From CAZXEU01 sp964639665 (lineage in GTDB: Bacteria; Bacteroidota; Rhodothermia; Rhodothermales; Bin80), in the NCBI GenBank assembly GCA_964639665.1, contig CAZXEU010000208.1, positions 1-51,022 of the forward strand: a stretch of DNA of 51,022 nucleotides. The letters are read 5' to 3'. Shown piece by piece: positions 43,592 to 51,022 of the stretch (positions are counted from its first letter, which is position 1; every line of letters begins with the position of its first letter). The translations under genes were made by a program, and so were the position numbers. The notes beneath the pieces are model-generated. The model did no database searches. It was not told the DNA's origin and was given only the letters and a program-made list of their open reading frames with translations.

Positions 43592-45571
43592 ATGTCCCGA
43601 ATCTCGATTCAAATCCTCGTTCTTGGTTTGGCGATGGGATCGTATCTCATTGGCCAACCGGCGTATGCACAACAACCTGAGGGAGGATCCCGGACCGGAC
43701 TGGTCAATGACTTCATACCTGTCGAGGCCCTCAAGGGCTACGAGCGCTACCTCGAAATGAGTGCGCCGGCCGGAAGCTTGCCTGTCGAGGCCCAGATAAT
43801 GCGGAGGATGAGCCGGATCTACGGCTACCAGTCCGCTATACTGGGTGCGTTGTCTCAAGGAGAGGACGTTCGGGCGGGAGTGCTGCTTGAGCAAGCCATC
43901 CTTGCGCTGGAGCGGCTGGCGGCACGACCGGTGGTGCGCGAACAGGTTCGATTTCGTGAGCTGTACCGGTCGCTTGTCACGGAGTACGAGCGCTACTACG
44001 GCTCTCTGAATCCCGCCCTGGAGGAGTTGTTCAGCTTGCGGGACGAGTTGCTTGACCCCGGCCCCGAAGTAGCTGCAGCAGGGGACCCGGCATGGCCCGT
44101 GCCGACTAGGGCCGTGGCGTCTCCCGCAAGGACAGAGATCCCGATGACGCAGAACGCCCGCGTTCGCGACACGATCGACTGGTTTCTCCAAAACCGCCGC
44201 GAGAATCTTCATCGGTATATGACACGAGCGGATACCTACTTCCCGATGATCGAGCAGATCTTTGCGGAAGAAGGATTACCGGACGAAATGAAATACCTGG
44301 CCGTGGTCGAAAGCGCGCTGATTCCGGACATACGCAGCAGGGCAGCCGCGGCAGGTATGTGGCAATTTATCTCTGCAACCGGCCGGGCATACGGGCTTGA
44401 GCGCACAACCTGGGTGGACGAGCGGCTCGATCCCGAAAAGTCTACGCGGGCCGCGGCCCGGCATCTGAAGGACCTGTACAGGCAGTACGGCAACAACTGG
44501 CACGTGGCCATGGCGGGCTACAATTGCAGTCCGCGCTGCATACAGCGGGCCATCCGGCGGGCCGGAGGCTCGATGAGCGATGTGCCTTCGTACTGGGCCA
44601 TTTACCCCTACCTTCCGAGAGAGACGCGTGGGTACGTGCCGCAGTTCATTGCCCTGGCGATCCTCATGTCCAATCCCGAGCAATTCGGCATTGCCGCGGC
44701 TGCCAAGGGCCCGGAATACGCGTTCGACCGCGTTGCCGTAACAGGCATGATGTCCCTATCAGACATAGCTGAGCTGGTGGACGCGCATGACACGACGCTG
44801 GCAGCTCTGAATCCAGAGTTGCGGCGCGGCACATTGCCGCCGGGACCAGGGCCATACTATCTCAGAATCCCGCCGAACACGGCCGGGAAGTTTATCGCGG
44901 CCGTGGAGGCGATGCCGGAGAGTGACGGCAAGGCGCCCGTCGCTTACGTTGTCCGTAGCGGCGATTCTCTGGGACGGATTGCCCAGCAGCACGGTGTTAC
45001 CGTCTCGGATCTGAGAAGCGTAAACGGATTGCGAGGAAGCCTCATTCATCCGGGCCAACAGCTTATCATACCCGTTCCGGGCGGCACCGGCACCATAGCG
45101 CTCGCGGATGGCCGTGCTACAACGGTGCGCTACGGAAGCCGATTGATTCATCCGGTGGCCTTTGACCCCGAAATCGCCCGCCGACCTGCGGCAAGCGGGA
45201 CTCCCGTTGTTCAAGCCAGCAGCCGGCCCGCGGGCGCTGCCACGTCGCAGACGTCAACGAATACTTCGAACGGCAGGACGGTACACAGGGTACGGAGCGG
45301 CGACACGCTGAGTGGACTGGCAAGTCGCTACGGCACGACCATTCGCAGCATCCAGGCCTGGAATAACCTGTCAGGCACCAGAATCAGGGTAGGACAGCAG
45401 TTGGTAGTATACCCCAATGAGCGCTCCAGCGTAGTCCACGTCGTGCGGCGCGGCGAATCACTGTCCCGCATTGCGAGCCGGTACGGCACATCCGTGGGCC
45501 GCATCCGCGAGTTGAATAGCCTGCGATCCAGTACAATCCATCCTGGCCAGAGGCTTAGGATTAGTCCGTAA
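43592..45571 (+). CDS. mltD: MltD-type lytic murein transglycosylase with three LysM domains
   Basis: A 659-aa exported enzyme that cleaves the MurNAc-GlcNAc bond of peptidoglycan, leaving an anhydro end. The signal peptide ends near residue 27 (YLIGQPAYA). The SLT lysozyme-like domain spans about 220-345, with catalytic Glu240 in VVESALIP, then GMWQFISATG and MAGYNCSP. Three LysM peptidoglycan-binding modules follow, at about 450-496, 563-608 and 613-658, each beginning RSGD or RRGE. A GTG at 43586 is possible, but the ATG at 43592 gives the better signal peptide. It has its own promoter and no close operon partner. Confidence 0.92.
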   Translation: MSRISIQILVLGLAMGSYLIGQPAYAQQPEGGSRTGLVNDFIPVEALKGYERYLEMSAPAGSLPVEAQIMRRMSRIYGYQSAILGALSQGEDVRAGVLLEQAILALERLAARPVVREQVRFRELYRSLVTEYERYYGSLNPALEELFSLRDELLDPGPEVAAAGDPAWPVPTRAVASPARTEIPMTQNARVRDTIDWFLQNRRENLHRYMTRADTYFPMIEQIFAEEGLPDEMKYLAVVESALIPDIRSRAAAAGMWQFISATGRAYGLERTTWVDERLDPEKSTRAAARHLKDLYRQYGNNWHVAMAGYNCSPRCIQRAIRRAGGSMSDVPSYWAIYPYLPRETRGYVPQFIALAILMSNPEQFGIAAAAKGPEYAFDRVAVTGMMSLSDIAELVDAHDTTLAALNPELRRGTLPPGPGPYYLRIPPNTAGKFIAAVEAMPESDGKAPVAYVVRSGDSLGRIAQQHGVTVSDLRSVNGLRGSLIHPGQQLIIPVPGGTGTIALADGRATTVRYGSRLIHPVAFDPEIARRPAASGTPVVQASSRPAGAATSQTSTNTSNGRTVHRVRSGDTLSGLASRYGTTIRSIQAWNNLSGTRIRVGQQLVVYPNERSSVVHVVRRGESLSRIASRYGTSVGRIRELNSLRSSTIHPGQRLRISP

Positions 45572-45918
45572 TCCCATCCTGCGGTCGGACCGTGGTCCAG
45601 GATTGGCGCGGTGACACGCCCGGGCGGTAGCCTTGCTGCTTGCTACAAATCGAGCCAAGCGCCCAGGATGCCAGACCTGCCCGGGTAGTATGCGGCGCAA
45701 GCGCGGGCGAATCAGGCCGGGCCCGAGGTCTTGATCGCGTCAGGTGTCTGGATTCTTTCTGCATGTCGGGCCGCAACGATAATGCCGGAGCACCTTTACG
45801 GTACGAGGCGGTTCTAATGCGCGGCACTCTGTCAGATTCCGGGCTCCGCACTTCTGCGAAAATATCCGGCGCTACCTACTCTGCGGCACCAGTTTAATCT
45901 GCCCGCCGGCTGCTGCAC
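45572..45918. other. 347-bp gap between convergent genes with inverted repeats
   Basis: It lies between mltD and the minus-strand exchanger gene. I see no convincing open frame, tRNA or known RNA. GGGCG (45622-45626) with CGCCC (45660-45664) and, inside it, GTAGC (45627-45631) with GCTAC (45642-45646) can form a branched hairpin. No T tract marks an intrinsic terminator. Confidence 0.5.
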
Positions 45919-47247
45919 TCAAAACAGCACAACTATAAAGGCCAGGAACGCGAGAAACAGCAGAATCCCTTCCGGTAGCCGAATGCTGCGTGCTCGGAAG
46001 ACAGGGATCAGGCTGATGGTGAGGGCCGTGGCAAAGAGAATCGCAATCCTGGCCGTCGGATTGTCGACGGGCAGGGGCACGAAAACGCCGCAAAGCCCCA
46101 TTATCAGAAACACGTCAAAGATGTTGGACTGAAGGATATGCCCTATCAGAAGCATATGTCGCCCTTTTCTGGCCACCTTGATGGCGACCACAATGTCAGG
46201 CAGTGATGTGCCCACGGCAATGGCGGAAGCCGCAAGGACAGTGGAACCTACCCGCAATTGCTCGGCGAGCACTAGTACAGACTTGACAATGATTGAGCCG
46301 GAAAAGAACACCACTATCAGGCTGAAGCCCAGATAGATAACGAGCACGGACTTGGAGAGGCGTCGAAGTATGGTTGCGGCAAAACGCGTGTACGGAACCG
46401 AACGCGGGTGTCGCAGCCATGACCACCAGAACACCGTCTGGAACACCAGTATGCCGGCCATGCCGAACAGGAACAGGGCCAGCGTGTCCAGTCGGTTGAA
46501 CGGCGAGGAATCCCATGTGAGGGCAAATACCAGGAAGGTCGCGAGGAGACCGCCGACGATCCGTAGTGCATCGACAAGGGCCGACCAGGCCGTTGTGCCG
46601 GACCCCGCAACGGCCACTCTGGAACCCGCGACGGGCGCGGGAGATGCGACGGCCTCCGTTATGGGAGTTGCAGAGGTCTGCAGGGGAGCCACGGCCTGGA
46701 CTTGCGGCCGGGATCGGCTAACGAATTCATTGGTGATAAAGGCGAGGTAGCCGAGAATGAACAGCGCGGCATCGATGCGGGAAAAAACACCGTCGAGGCA
46801 CAACAGGTAGGACAGCAGCACAGAAAAGGCGGCAAAGACAATCGCCGTCCCGAAAGGCTCGCTTTTCGCCCCACTGGAGCCGCTGCTCAGCATTAGTGCT
46901 CCGCCACTATAGGGATTGCCGAGATCAACAATCCTGATGCTGCCACTCCGGCTGACAAAGCAGTATAGACCGATTACCGCAAGCCCCAGACCAGCGCCGA
47001 TATTGGCAATAATGGTCCCGTAGACCGTGGGAGCCACAAGGCCGGGCGCCCCTTCGCCTACGGCAGCGACAGATGTCATCAACTCGGGCAAGGACGTGCC
47101 CACGCCAACGATGAGGCTACCGATAAAGTAGTCCTTCAGGTGGAGTTTTCGCCCCAGGCTGCTCGCGGTATCAATGAGCAGATCAGACGACTTGGAAATG
47201 GCATAAATGGCCGTAATCAGAAAAACGAAGTAACTAAAGGCGACCAT
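45919..47247 (-). CDS. sodium/calcium exchanger family (CaCA) membrane protein
   Basis: A 442-aa membrane protein of the Ca2+/cation antiporter superfamily with ten or so hydrophobic segments in two inverted halves. The first alpha-repeat has GTSLPELMTS (50-59) and the second has GTSLPDIVVA (346-355). The matching half-motifs are GTIIAN (77-82) and QSNIFD (373-378). The usual GSNIxN serine and first asparagine are changed in the first repeat, and the second repeat has Asp351 where Glu is usual. A central Ala/Pro/Val-rich linker of about 45 residues separates the halves. The ion pair is therefore uncertain. It follows sdhB by 149 bp on the same strand. Confidence 0.88.
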   Translation of the reverse strand: MVAFSYFVFLITAIYAISKSSDLLIDTASSLGRKLHLKDYFIGSLIVGVGTSLPELMTSVAAVGEGAPGLVAPTVYGTIIANIGAGLGLAVIGLYCFVSRSGSIRIVDLGNPYSGGALMLSSGSSGAKSEPFGTAIVFAAFSVLLSYLLCLDGVFSRIDAALFILGYLAFITNEFVSRSRPQVQAVAPLQTSATPITEAVASPAPVAGSRVAVAGSGTTAWSALVDALRIVGGLLATFLVFALTWDSSPFNRLDTLALFLFGMAGILVFQTVFWWSWLRHPRSVPYTRFAATILRRLSKSVLVIYLGFSLIVVFFSGSIIVKSVLVLAEQLRVGSTVLAASAIAVGTSLPDIVVAIKVARKGRHMLLIGHILQSNIFDVFLIMGLCGVFVPLPVDNPTARIAILFATALTISLIPVFRARSIRLPEGILLFLAFLAFIVVLF

Positions 47248-47396
47248 CTACGGCATGAAAATGCTTGGTTTTGGGCAAGATCCTGCAACCGCTGAGCGCT
47301 GTGCCGACAATCGGGGTCAACCATCACAGTCCCGGCAATGATGCACGGATTGCAAGTTATGTTCCCCTCCGGTCCGGGCGCTCCTCGGCAAATCCG

Positions 47397-48152
47397 TTAC
47401 TCCAGAAGGGCTTTGACGTACTCCCGCCGCATCCGGCCGATTCCCGCAATCGAGATGCCCTTCGGGCAAACCGCTTCGCATTCGGCATGATTTGAACAGT
47501 CTCCGAAACCTTCGCTGGACATCTGCTCAACCATGCGCAGCACGCGCTGTCCGGCCTCGATCACACCCTGAGGCAGAAGGGCCAGGTGGGCTATTTTTGC
47601 AGCCGTGAACAAAGAGGCCGACGAATTCGGGCACGCCGCCACGCAGGCGCCGCAGCCAATGCAGGAAGCAAAATCCATCGCTGAATCCGCGTCTGACTTC
47701 CGCACAGGAAGGGCGTTCGCATCCGGCGCGCCGCCAGTTGTCGAGGAAATGTAACCGCCGGCCTCTACAATGCGGTCGAATGCGCTCCGGTCCACAACCA
47801 GGTCCTTGATGATCGGGAATCCTCGAGCTCGCCACGGCTCAACGACGATGGTGTCGCCATCGGAAAAAGTCCGCATGTGAAGCTGACAAACGGCTGTGCG
47901 CTGAAGGGGTCCGTGGGCGATCCCACCGACCATGAGGCCACATGAGCCGCAAATCCCTTCGCGGCAGTCGCTGTCGAACTCGACCGGATCGTCTCCCTGC
48001 CGGATGAGCTGTTCGTTCAATACATCCAGCAACTCAAGGAAGGACATGTGGCTGTTGGCATCACTGACCGTATAGTCAACGAGCTTTCCCGGTGCCTCAG
48101 GGCCGCTCTGTCTCCAGATGCGGAGATGAATGGTCATGGATTCGGCCATCAT
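47397..48152 (-). CDS. sdhB: succinate dehydrogenase/fumarate reductase iron-sulfur subunit
   Basis: The electron-transfer subunit of complex II, between the FAD subunit and the cytochrome b. The 251 residues match B-type enzymes. The [2Fe-2S] cluster is bound by CREGICGSCG. The [4Fe-4S] and [3Fe-4S] clusters are bound by CIGCGACVAACP and CSNHAECEAVCP. The N-terminus may start at the listed ATG or five residues later at MTIHLRIW. It is the third gene of sdhCAB, 36 bp after the flavoprotein, and ends the operon. Confidence 0.94.
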   Translation of the reverse strand: MMAESMTIHLRIWRQSGPEAPGKLVDYTVSDANSHMSFLELLDVLNEQLIRQGDDPVEFDSDCREGICGSCGLMVGGIAHGPLQRTAVCQLHMRTFSDGDTIVVEPWRARGFPIIKDLVVDRSAFDRIVEAGGYISSTTGGAPDANALPVRKSDADSAMDFASCIGCGACVAACPNSSASLFTAAKIAHLALLPQGVIEAGQRVLRMVEQMSSEGFGDCSNHAECEAVCPKGISIAGIGRMRREYVKALLE

Positions 48153-48188
48153 CCTTGTGCTATGCGATGGAGATGGTGGGCATCGGCA

Positions 48189-50147
48189 TTACTTGTAGCT
48201 GCGGGTGCTGGGCTGTACAGTCTCGAATTCCAGCGGTTCAAGGTGCAGTCTGGGAGACTTACCATTACCTGTGTACTGCCAGGCAGCGACATCTGCAAAT
48301 TCGGCATCGTTTCTCAGTGCCTCGCCTTCGGGGGACTGATATTCTTCCCTGAAATGGCCGCCGCATGATTCCTCTCTCCTGATGGCGTCAAGCGCCATCA
48401 ATTCGCCAAGCTCAAGAAAGTCAGCCACGCGACCCGCGAATTCGAGGTTCTTGTTGAAGGTTTCGGCCTTTCCGGGAATGCGAACCCGCTGCCAGAATTC
48501 GCTCCGCAGATCGCGGATCTGAACGGCGGCGCTCTCGAGACCCGCCAGGTTGCGCGACATGCCTACGTGATCCCACATAATGCGACCCAGCTCGCGATGA
48601 AACTCGGTCACTGACTTGTCTCCCTGCACCGACAGCAGCCGCTCTATGCGATTTCGCGCCTGCGCCTCCGCCTCTTTAAAAGCACCGTGCTCGGTCGTAA
48701 CACTGCCATCGAGGGCCGTACCTGCCAGATAGCCTCCCAGCGTATAAGGCACGATAAAGTAGCCGTCCGCCAGTCCCTGCATGAGGGCGCTTGCTCCAAG
48801 GCGGTTGGCACCGTGGTCAGAAAAGTTGGCCTCTCCCAGCACAAACAGACCGGGAATGGTGCTCTGGAGCTCGTAATCTACCCACAGGCCTCCCATGGTG
48901 TAGTGCACGGCAGGAAATATGCGCATCGGGACCTGATACGGATTCTCTCCCGTAATGCGCTCGTACATTTCGAACAGATTTCCGTACCGTTCCGATATGG
49001 TCTCCTCGCCCAGCCGCGCGATGGCATCCACAAAATCCAGATATACAGCCAAGCGGCTGTCTCCAACGCCGCGCCCGTCATCGCATTCCTTCTTTGCAGC
49101 CCGCGAAGCCACATCGCGCGGAACCAGGTTGCCGAAGCTTGGATAGCGGCGTTCCAGATAATAGTCCCGGTCGCTTTCAGGAATCTCGCTTGGTGGCCGC
49201 GTATCTCGCGGATCTGCCGGGACCCATACGCGACCGTCGTTTCGAAGGCTCTCGCTCATCAGCGTGAGCTTGGACTGATACTCGCCCGAGACAGGAATAC
49301 AGGTCGGATGTATTTGCGTGTAGCAGGCATTGGCAAAGTAGGCGCCGCGCCTGTAACACCTCCACGCGGCGGTCACATTCGAATTCTTTGCATTGGTGGA
49401 CAAGTAATAGACGTTGCCGTAACCGCCTGTGCAAAGAAGCACCGCGTCTCCAAGGTGCCGTTCAATGCTGCCCGTTGTCAGTTCACGTGCGACGATTCCG
49501 CGAGCACGTCCTCCGATTACCACGAGATCGAGCATTTCGCGGCGCGGGAGCATTTCGAGGTTGCCGTGACCGACTTGTTGGCTAAGGGCCTGGTAGGCTC
49601 CCAGAAGCAACTGCTGACCGGTCTGGCCCCGCGCGTAGAATGTTCTTGAGACCTGGGCCCCTCCAAACGAACGGTTTGACAGCAAGCCGCCATACTCCCT
49701 GGCGAACGGTACGCCTTGGGCAACGGCCTGGTCAATTATGTTATTGGATACCTGGGCAAGACGGTAGACGTTGGCCTCCCTGGACCGATAGTCGCCACCC
49801 TTTATGGTATCATAGAACAGGCGCCAAATCGTGTCACCGTCGTTGGGATAATTCTTGGCGGCATTGATCCCCCCTTGTGCTGCAATGGAATGTGCCCGTC
49901 GCGCGGAGTCCTGGATGCAGAAGCACGTGACGCGGTATCCCAGACCCGCGAGTGTTGCTCCGGCCGAGGCTCCGGCAAGTCCGGTGCCCACAACCAGGAT
50001 CTTGTGACGTCGCTTGTTGGCGGGGCTAACCAGCGACACGGCATTCTTGTACGCATCCCACTTGTCCTGTAGCCTGCCGGCAGGAACTCTGGCGTCCAAA
50101 TGGCCGGAGCTGGCTGTGTCACGTGTTGCAGCGTTTCCCCCGGCCAT
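48189..50147 (-). CDS. sdhA: succinate dehydrogenase/fumarate reductase flavoprotein subunit
   Basis: A 652-aa FAD-binding catalytic subunit that interconverts succinate and fumarate. After an N-terminal extension of about 45 residues, the dinucleotide fold shows VVGTGLAGASAGATLAGLGY. The covalent FAD histidine lies in AHSIAAQGGIN. Active-site residues appear in SDHGANRLGASAL. The length and the split of the operon into C, A and B match the B-type enzyme of Bacteroidota, which uses menaquinone. Its ATG overlaps the sdhC stop by one base. Confidence 0.95.
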   Translation of the reverse strand: MAGGNAATRDTASSGHLDARVPAGRLQDKWDAYKNAVSLVSPANKRRHKILVVGTGLAGASAGATLAGLGYRVTCFCIQDSARRAHSIAAQGGINAAKNYPNDGDTIWRLFYDTIKGGDYRSREANVYRLAQVSNNIIDQAVAQGVPFAREYGGLLSNRSFGGAQVSRTFYARGQTGQQLLLGAYQALSQQVGHGNLEMLPRREMLDLVVIGGRARGIVARELTTGSIERHLGDAVLLCTGGYGNVYYLSTNAKNSNVTAAWRCYRRGAYFANACYTQIHPTCIPVSGEYQSKLTLMSESLRNDGRVWVPADPRDTRPPSEIPESDRDYYLERRYPSFGNLVPRDVASRAAKKECDDGRGVGDSRLAVYLDFVDAIARLGEETISERYGNLFEMYERITGENPYQVPMRIFPAVHYTMGGLWVDYELQSTIPGLFVLGEANFSDHGANRLGASALMQGLADGYFIVPYTLGGYLAGTALDGSVTTEHGAFKEAEAQARNRIERLLSVQGDKSVTEFHRELGRIMWDHVGMSRNLAGLESAAVQIRDLRSEFWQRVRIPGKAETFNKNLEFAGRVADFLELGELMALDAIRREESCGGHFREEYQSPEGEALRNDAEFADVAAWQYTGNGKSPRLHLEPLEFETVQPSTRSYK

Positions 50148-50848
50148 TAGAGGTGGCTAAAGTAGATGTACAGGGGAACAATGGTAAACCCGACGCCAAC
50201 CAACACGGCCAGGGCAATGCCAATGGAGTATATCGTGCCGGAAAGCCTGGGCGGCACCCATCCCATGGACTGAAATGCGCTCCAGAATCCGTGGCGGAGA
50301 TGGTATCCCAGCAACAGGATGGCAAGCGGATACCCGAACGCATACAACGGGTGCTGAAATTTCTCCGTCATCAGGCGCTTCAGATCACGTACGGGCGTAC
50401 CGTCCAGATCAGCGACATAGCCTTCGGCCATGCCCGGTCCAAACTTGAAGGACTTAAGGTGAATAACCAGGAAGGCAAGCAGCACAATGCCCGTAATGAT
50501 CATCGTCCTTGAACTCAGGCTCTGACGGCTAGGCTTGCCGGCGGTCTTGTACTGGGCGTAGTTGTGCGGGCGGGCGCGGCGTTTTCGGACATAAATGTTC
50601 ACACCGATCACGGCGTGAACCAGCACCAGTGCCGCGAGACCAATCTCGGCCAAATATAGCAGGGGTCCAAGGCTTGCGAGCTTGTGCGCGTAACTGTTGT
50701 AGGCGTGTTCGTATCCGCTGAGATAAGTCAGATTCCCGAGCATATGCACAATCACAAACAGCCCTAGTCCGAGACCCGTTATGCCAGTCAGGATTTTCCG
50801 GCCAACAGGAGACCTGAAGGTCAGAACGAGGGCTTTCAGGCGATTCAT
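50147..50848 (-). CDS. sdhC: succinate dehydrogenase cytochrome b subunit (B-type, single anchor)
   Basis: A 233-aa membrane anchor that binds two hemes b and the quinone. Five hydrophobic segments are visible, starting with ILTGITGLGLGLFVIVHMLGNL. Histidines in each helix (HMLGN, HAVIG, VIHLKSF, GYHLRHGFWSAF) are candidate heme ligands. The B type has one large anchor rather than two, consistent with the gene order C-A-B. I chose the ATG at 50848; the frame opens further, but the added residues are not membrane-like. The upstream 174 bp to the window edge hold no gene and should contain the operon promoter. Confidence 0.92.
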   Translation of the reverse strand: MNRLKALVLTFRSPVGRKILTGITGLGLGLFVIVHMLGNLTYLSGYEHAYNSYAHKLASLGPLLYLAEIGLAALVLVHAVIGVNIYVRKRRARPHNYAQYKTAGKPSRQSLSSRTMIITGIVLLAFLVIHLKSFKFGPGMAEGYVADLDGTPVRDLKRLMTEKFQHPLYAFGYPLAILLLGYHLRHGFWSAFQSMGWVPPRLSGTIYSIGIALAVLVGVGFTIVPLYIYFSHL

Positions 50849-51022
50849 CGGAGCACTAAATCGGTGATTGCGGCACCACCATAAAGCAGGCTTAAGGTAA
50901 GCAATTCGAGGGAACATGTAGCAGGGCGAGACTAGCCGGCCTCTAGGTGGAACGCGTGTGGTTTTTGCTTCCCGGACACCCGCACGACGAACAGGAAGTC
51001 ACTCCGCGAGACGCCAAGGACC

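Noticed and set aside
48687..49649. 320-codon open frame antisense to sdhA
   Set aside because: Same reason: a strand shadow of a well-conserved gene with no domain pattern.
1..51022. CRISPR array, prophage, IS element, toxin-antitoxin or defence system
   Set aside because: I found no regular repeat-spacer array, transposase, integrase, phage structural gene or defence-type protein. Nearly all of the window is assigned to core or envelope genes.

Overview
The window looks like chromosomal core DNA from a member of the Bacteroidota/Rhodothermota (FCB) group. I infer this from four things: a three-gene B-type succinate dehydrogenase (cytochrome b, 652-aa flavoprotein, iron-sulfur protein); secreted proteins built from PKD-OmpA and FG-GAP/LVIVD-type repeats; small lipoprotein and hypothetical families that I associate with this group; and moderately high GC with many GTG/TTG starts. 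Some genes carry clear Shine-Dalgarno sequences (ftsI, mraY, the PKD-OmpA gene), which is more than is usual in classical Bacteroidetes and fits a deeper branch such as Rhodothermia. The taxon is inference; no rRNA or other decisive marker gene lies in the window.

Layout. Positions 1-180 hold the edge of a possible structured RNA and the gyrB leader. Positions 181-6800 are a plus-strand run: gyrB, a GT2 glycosyltransferase with a membrane anchor, a GT4 glycosyltransferase, a SAM methyltransferase and pyrG. A gene-poor 593-bp stretch ending in three GGGGAA direct repeats (probable MraZ operator) precedes the division and cell-wall (dcw) cluster at 7394-22392: mraZ-rsmH-ftsL-ftsI-murE-mraY-murD-ftsW-murG-murC-ftsQ-ftsA-ftsZ. 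It is almost without gaps and lacks murF, ddl and murB. MurE carries the DNPR motif of meso-diaminopimelate-adding enzymes. rpsT, a PKD-OmpA envelope protein and queG follow.

Positions 25412-28069 run on the minus strand: lysS, a cyclophilin lipoprotein and a small hypothetical. A second GT4 enzyme and a double beta-propeller secreted protein follow on the plus strand. The next minus-strand pair is a DUF1611/DgcN-like protein and an enolase-superfamily epimerase (DgcA or Ala-Glu epimerase type). Then come an alpha-glucan phosphorylase, a minus-strand lipoprotein, and a plus-strand run of a DPP4-like S9 peptidase, a D-aminoacylase-like lipoprotein with a changed metal site, an acyl-CoA carboxylase carboxyltransferase and, from its own promoter, an MltD-type transglycosylase with three LysM domains. 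The right end is minus strand: succinate dehydrogenase sdhCAB, then a Na+/Ca2+ exchanger family protein.

The dominant theme is the cell envelope: peptidoglycan precursor synthesis, septation, peptidoglycan cleavage (MltD) and possibly use of D-Glu or murein peptides (the DgcN/DgcA-like pair and the D-aminoacylase homologue). I see no IS element, prophage, CRISPR array, tRNA or rRNA. The best leads for something undescribed are the structured RNA at the left edge, the dcw leader, the DUF1611-epimerase pair, and the amidohydrolase that has lost its HxH motif.
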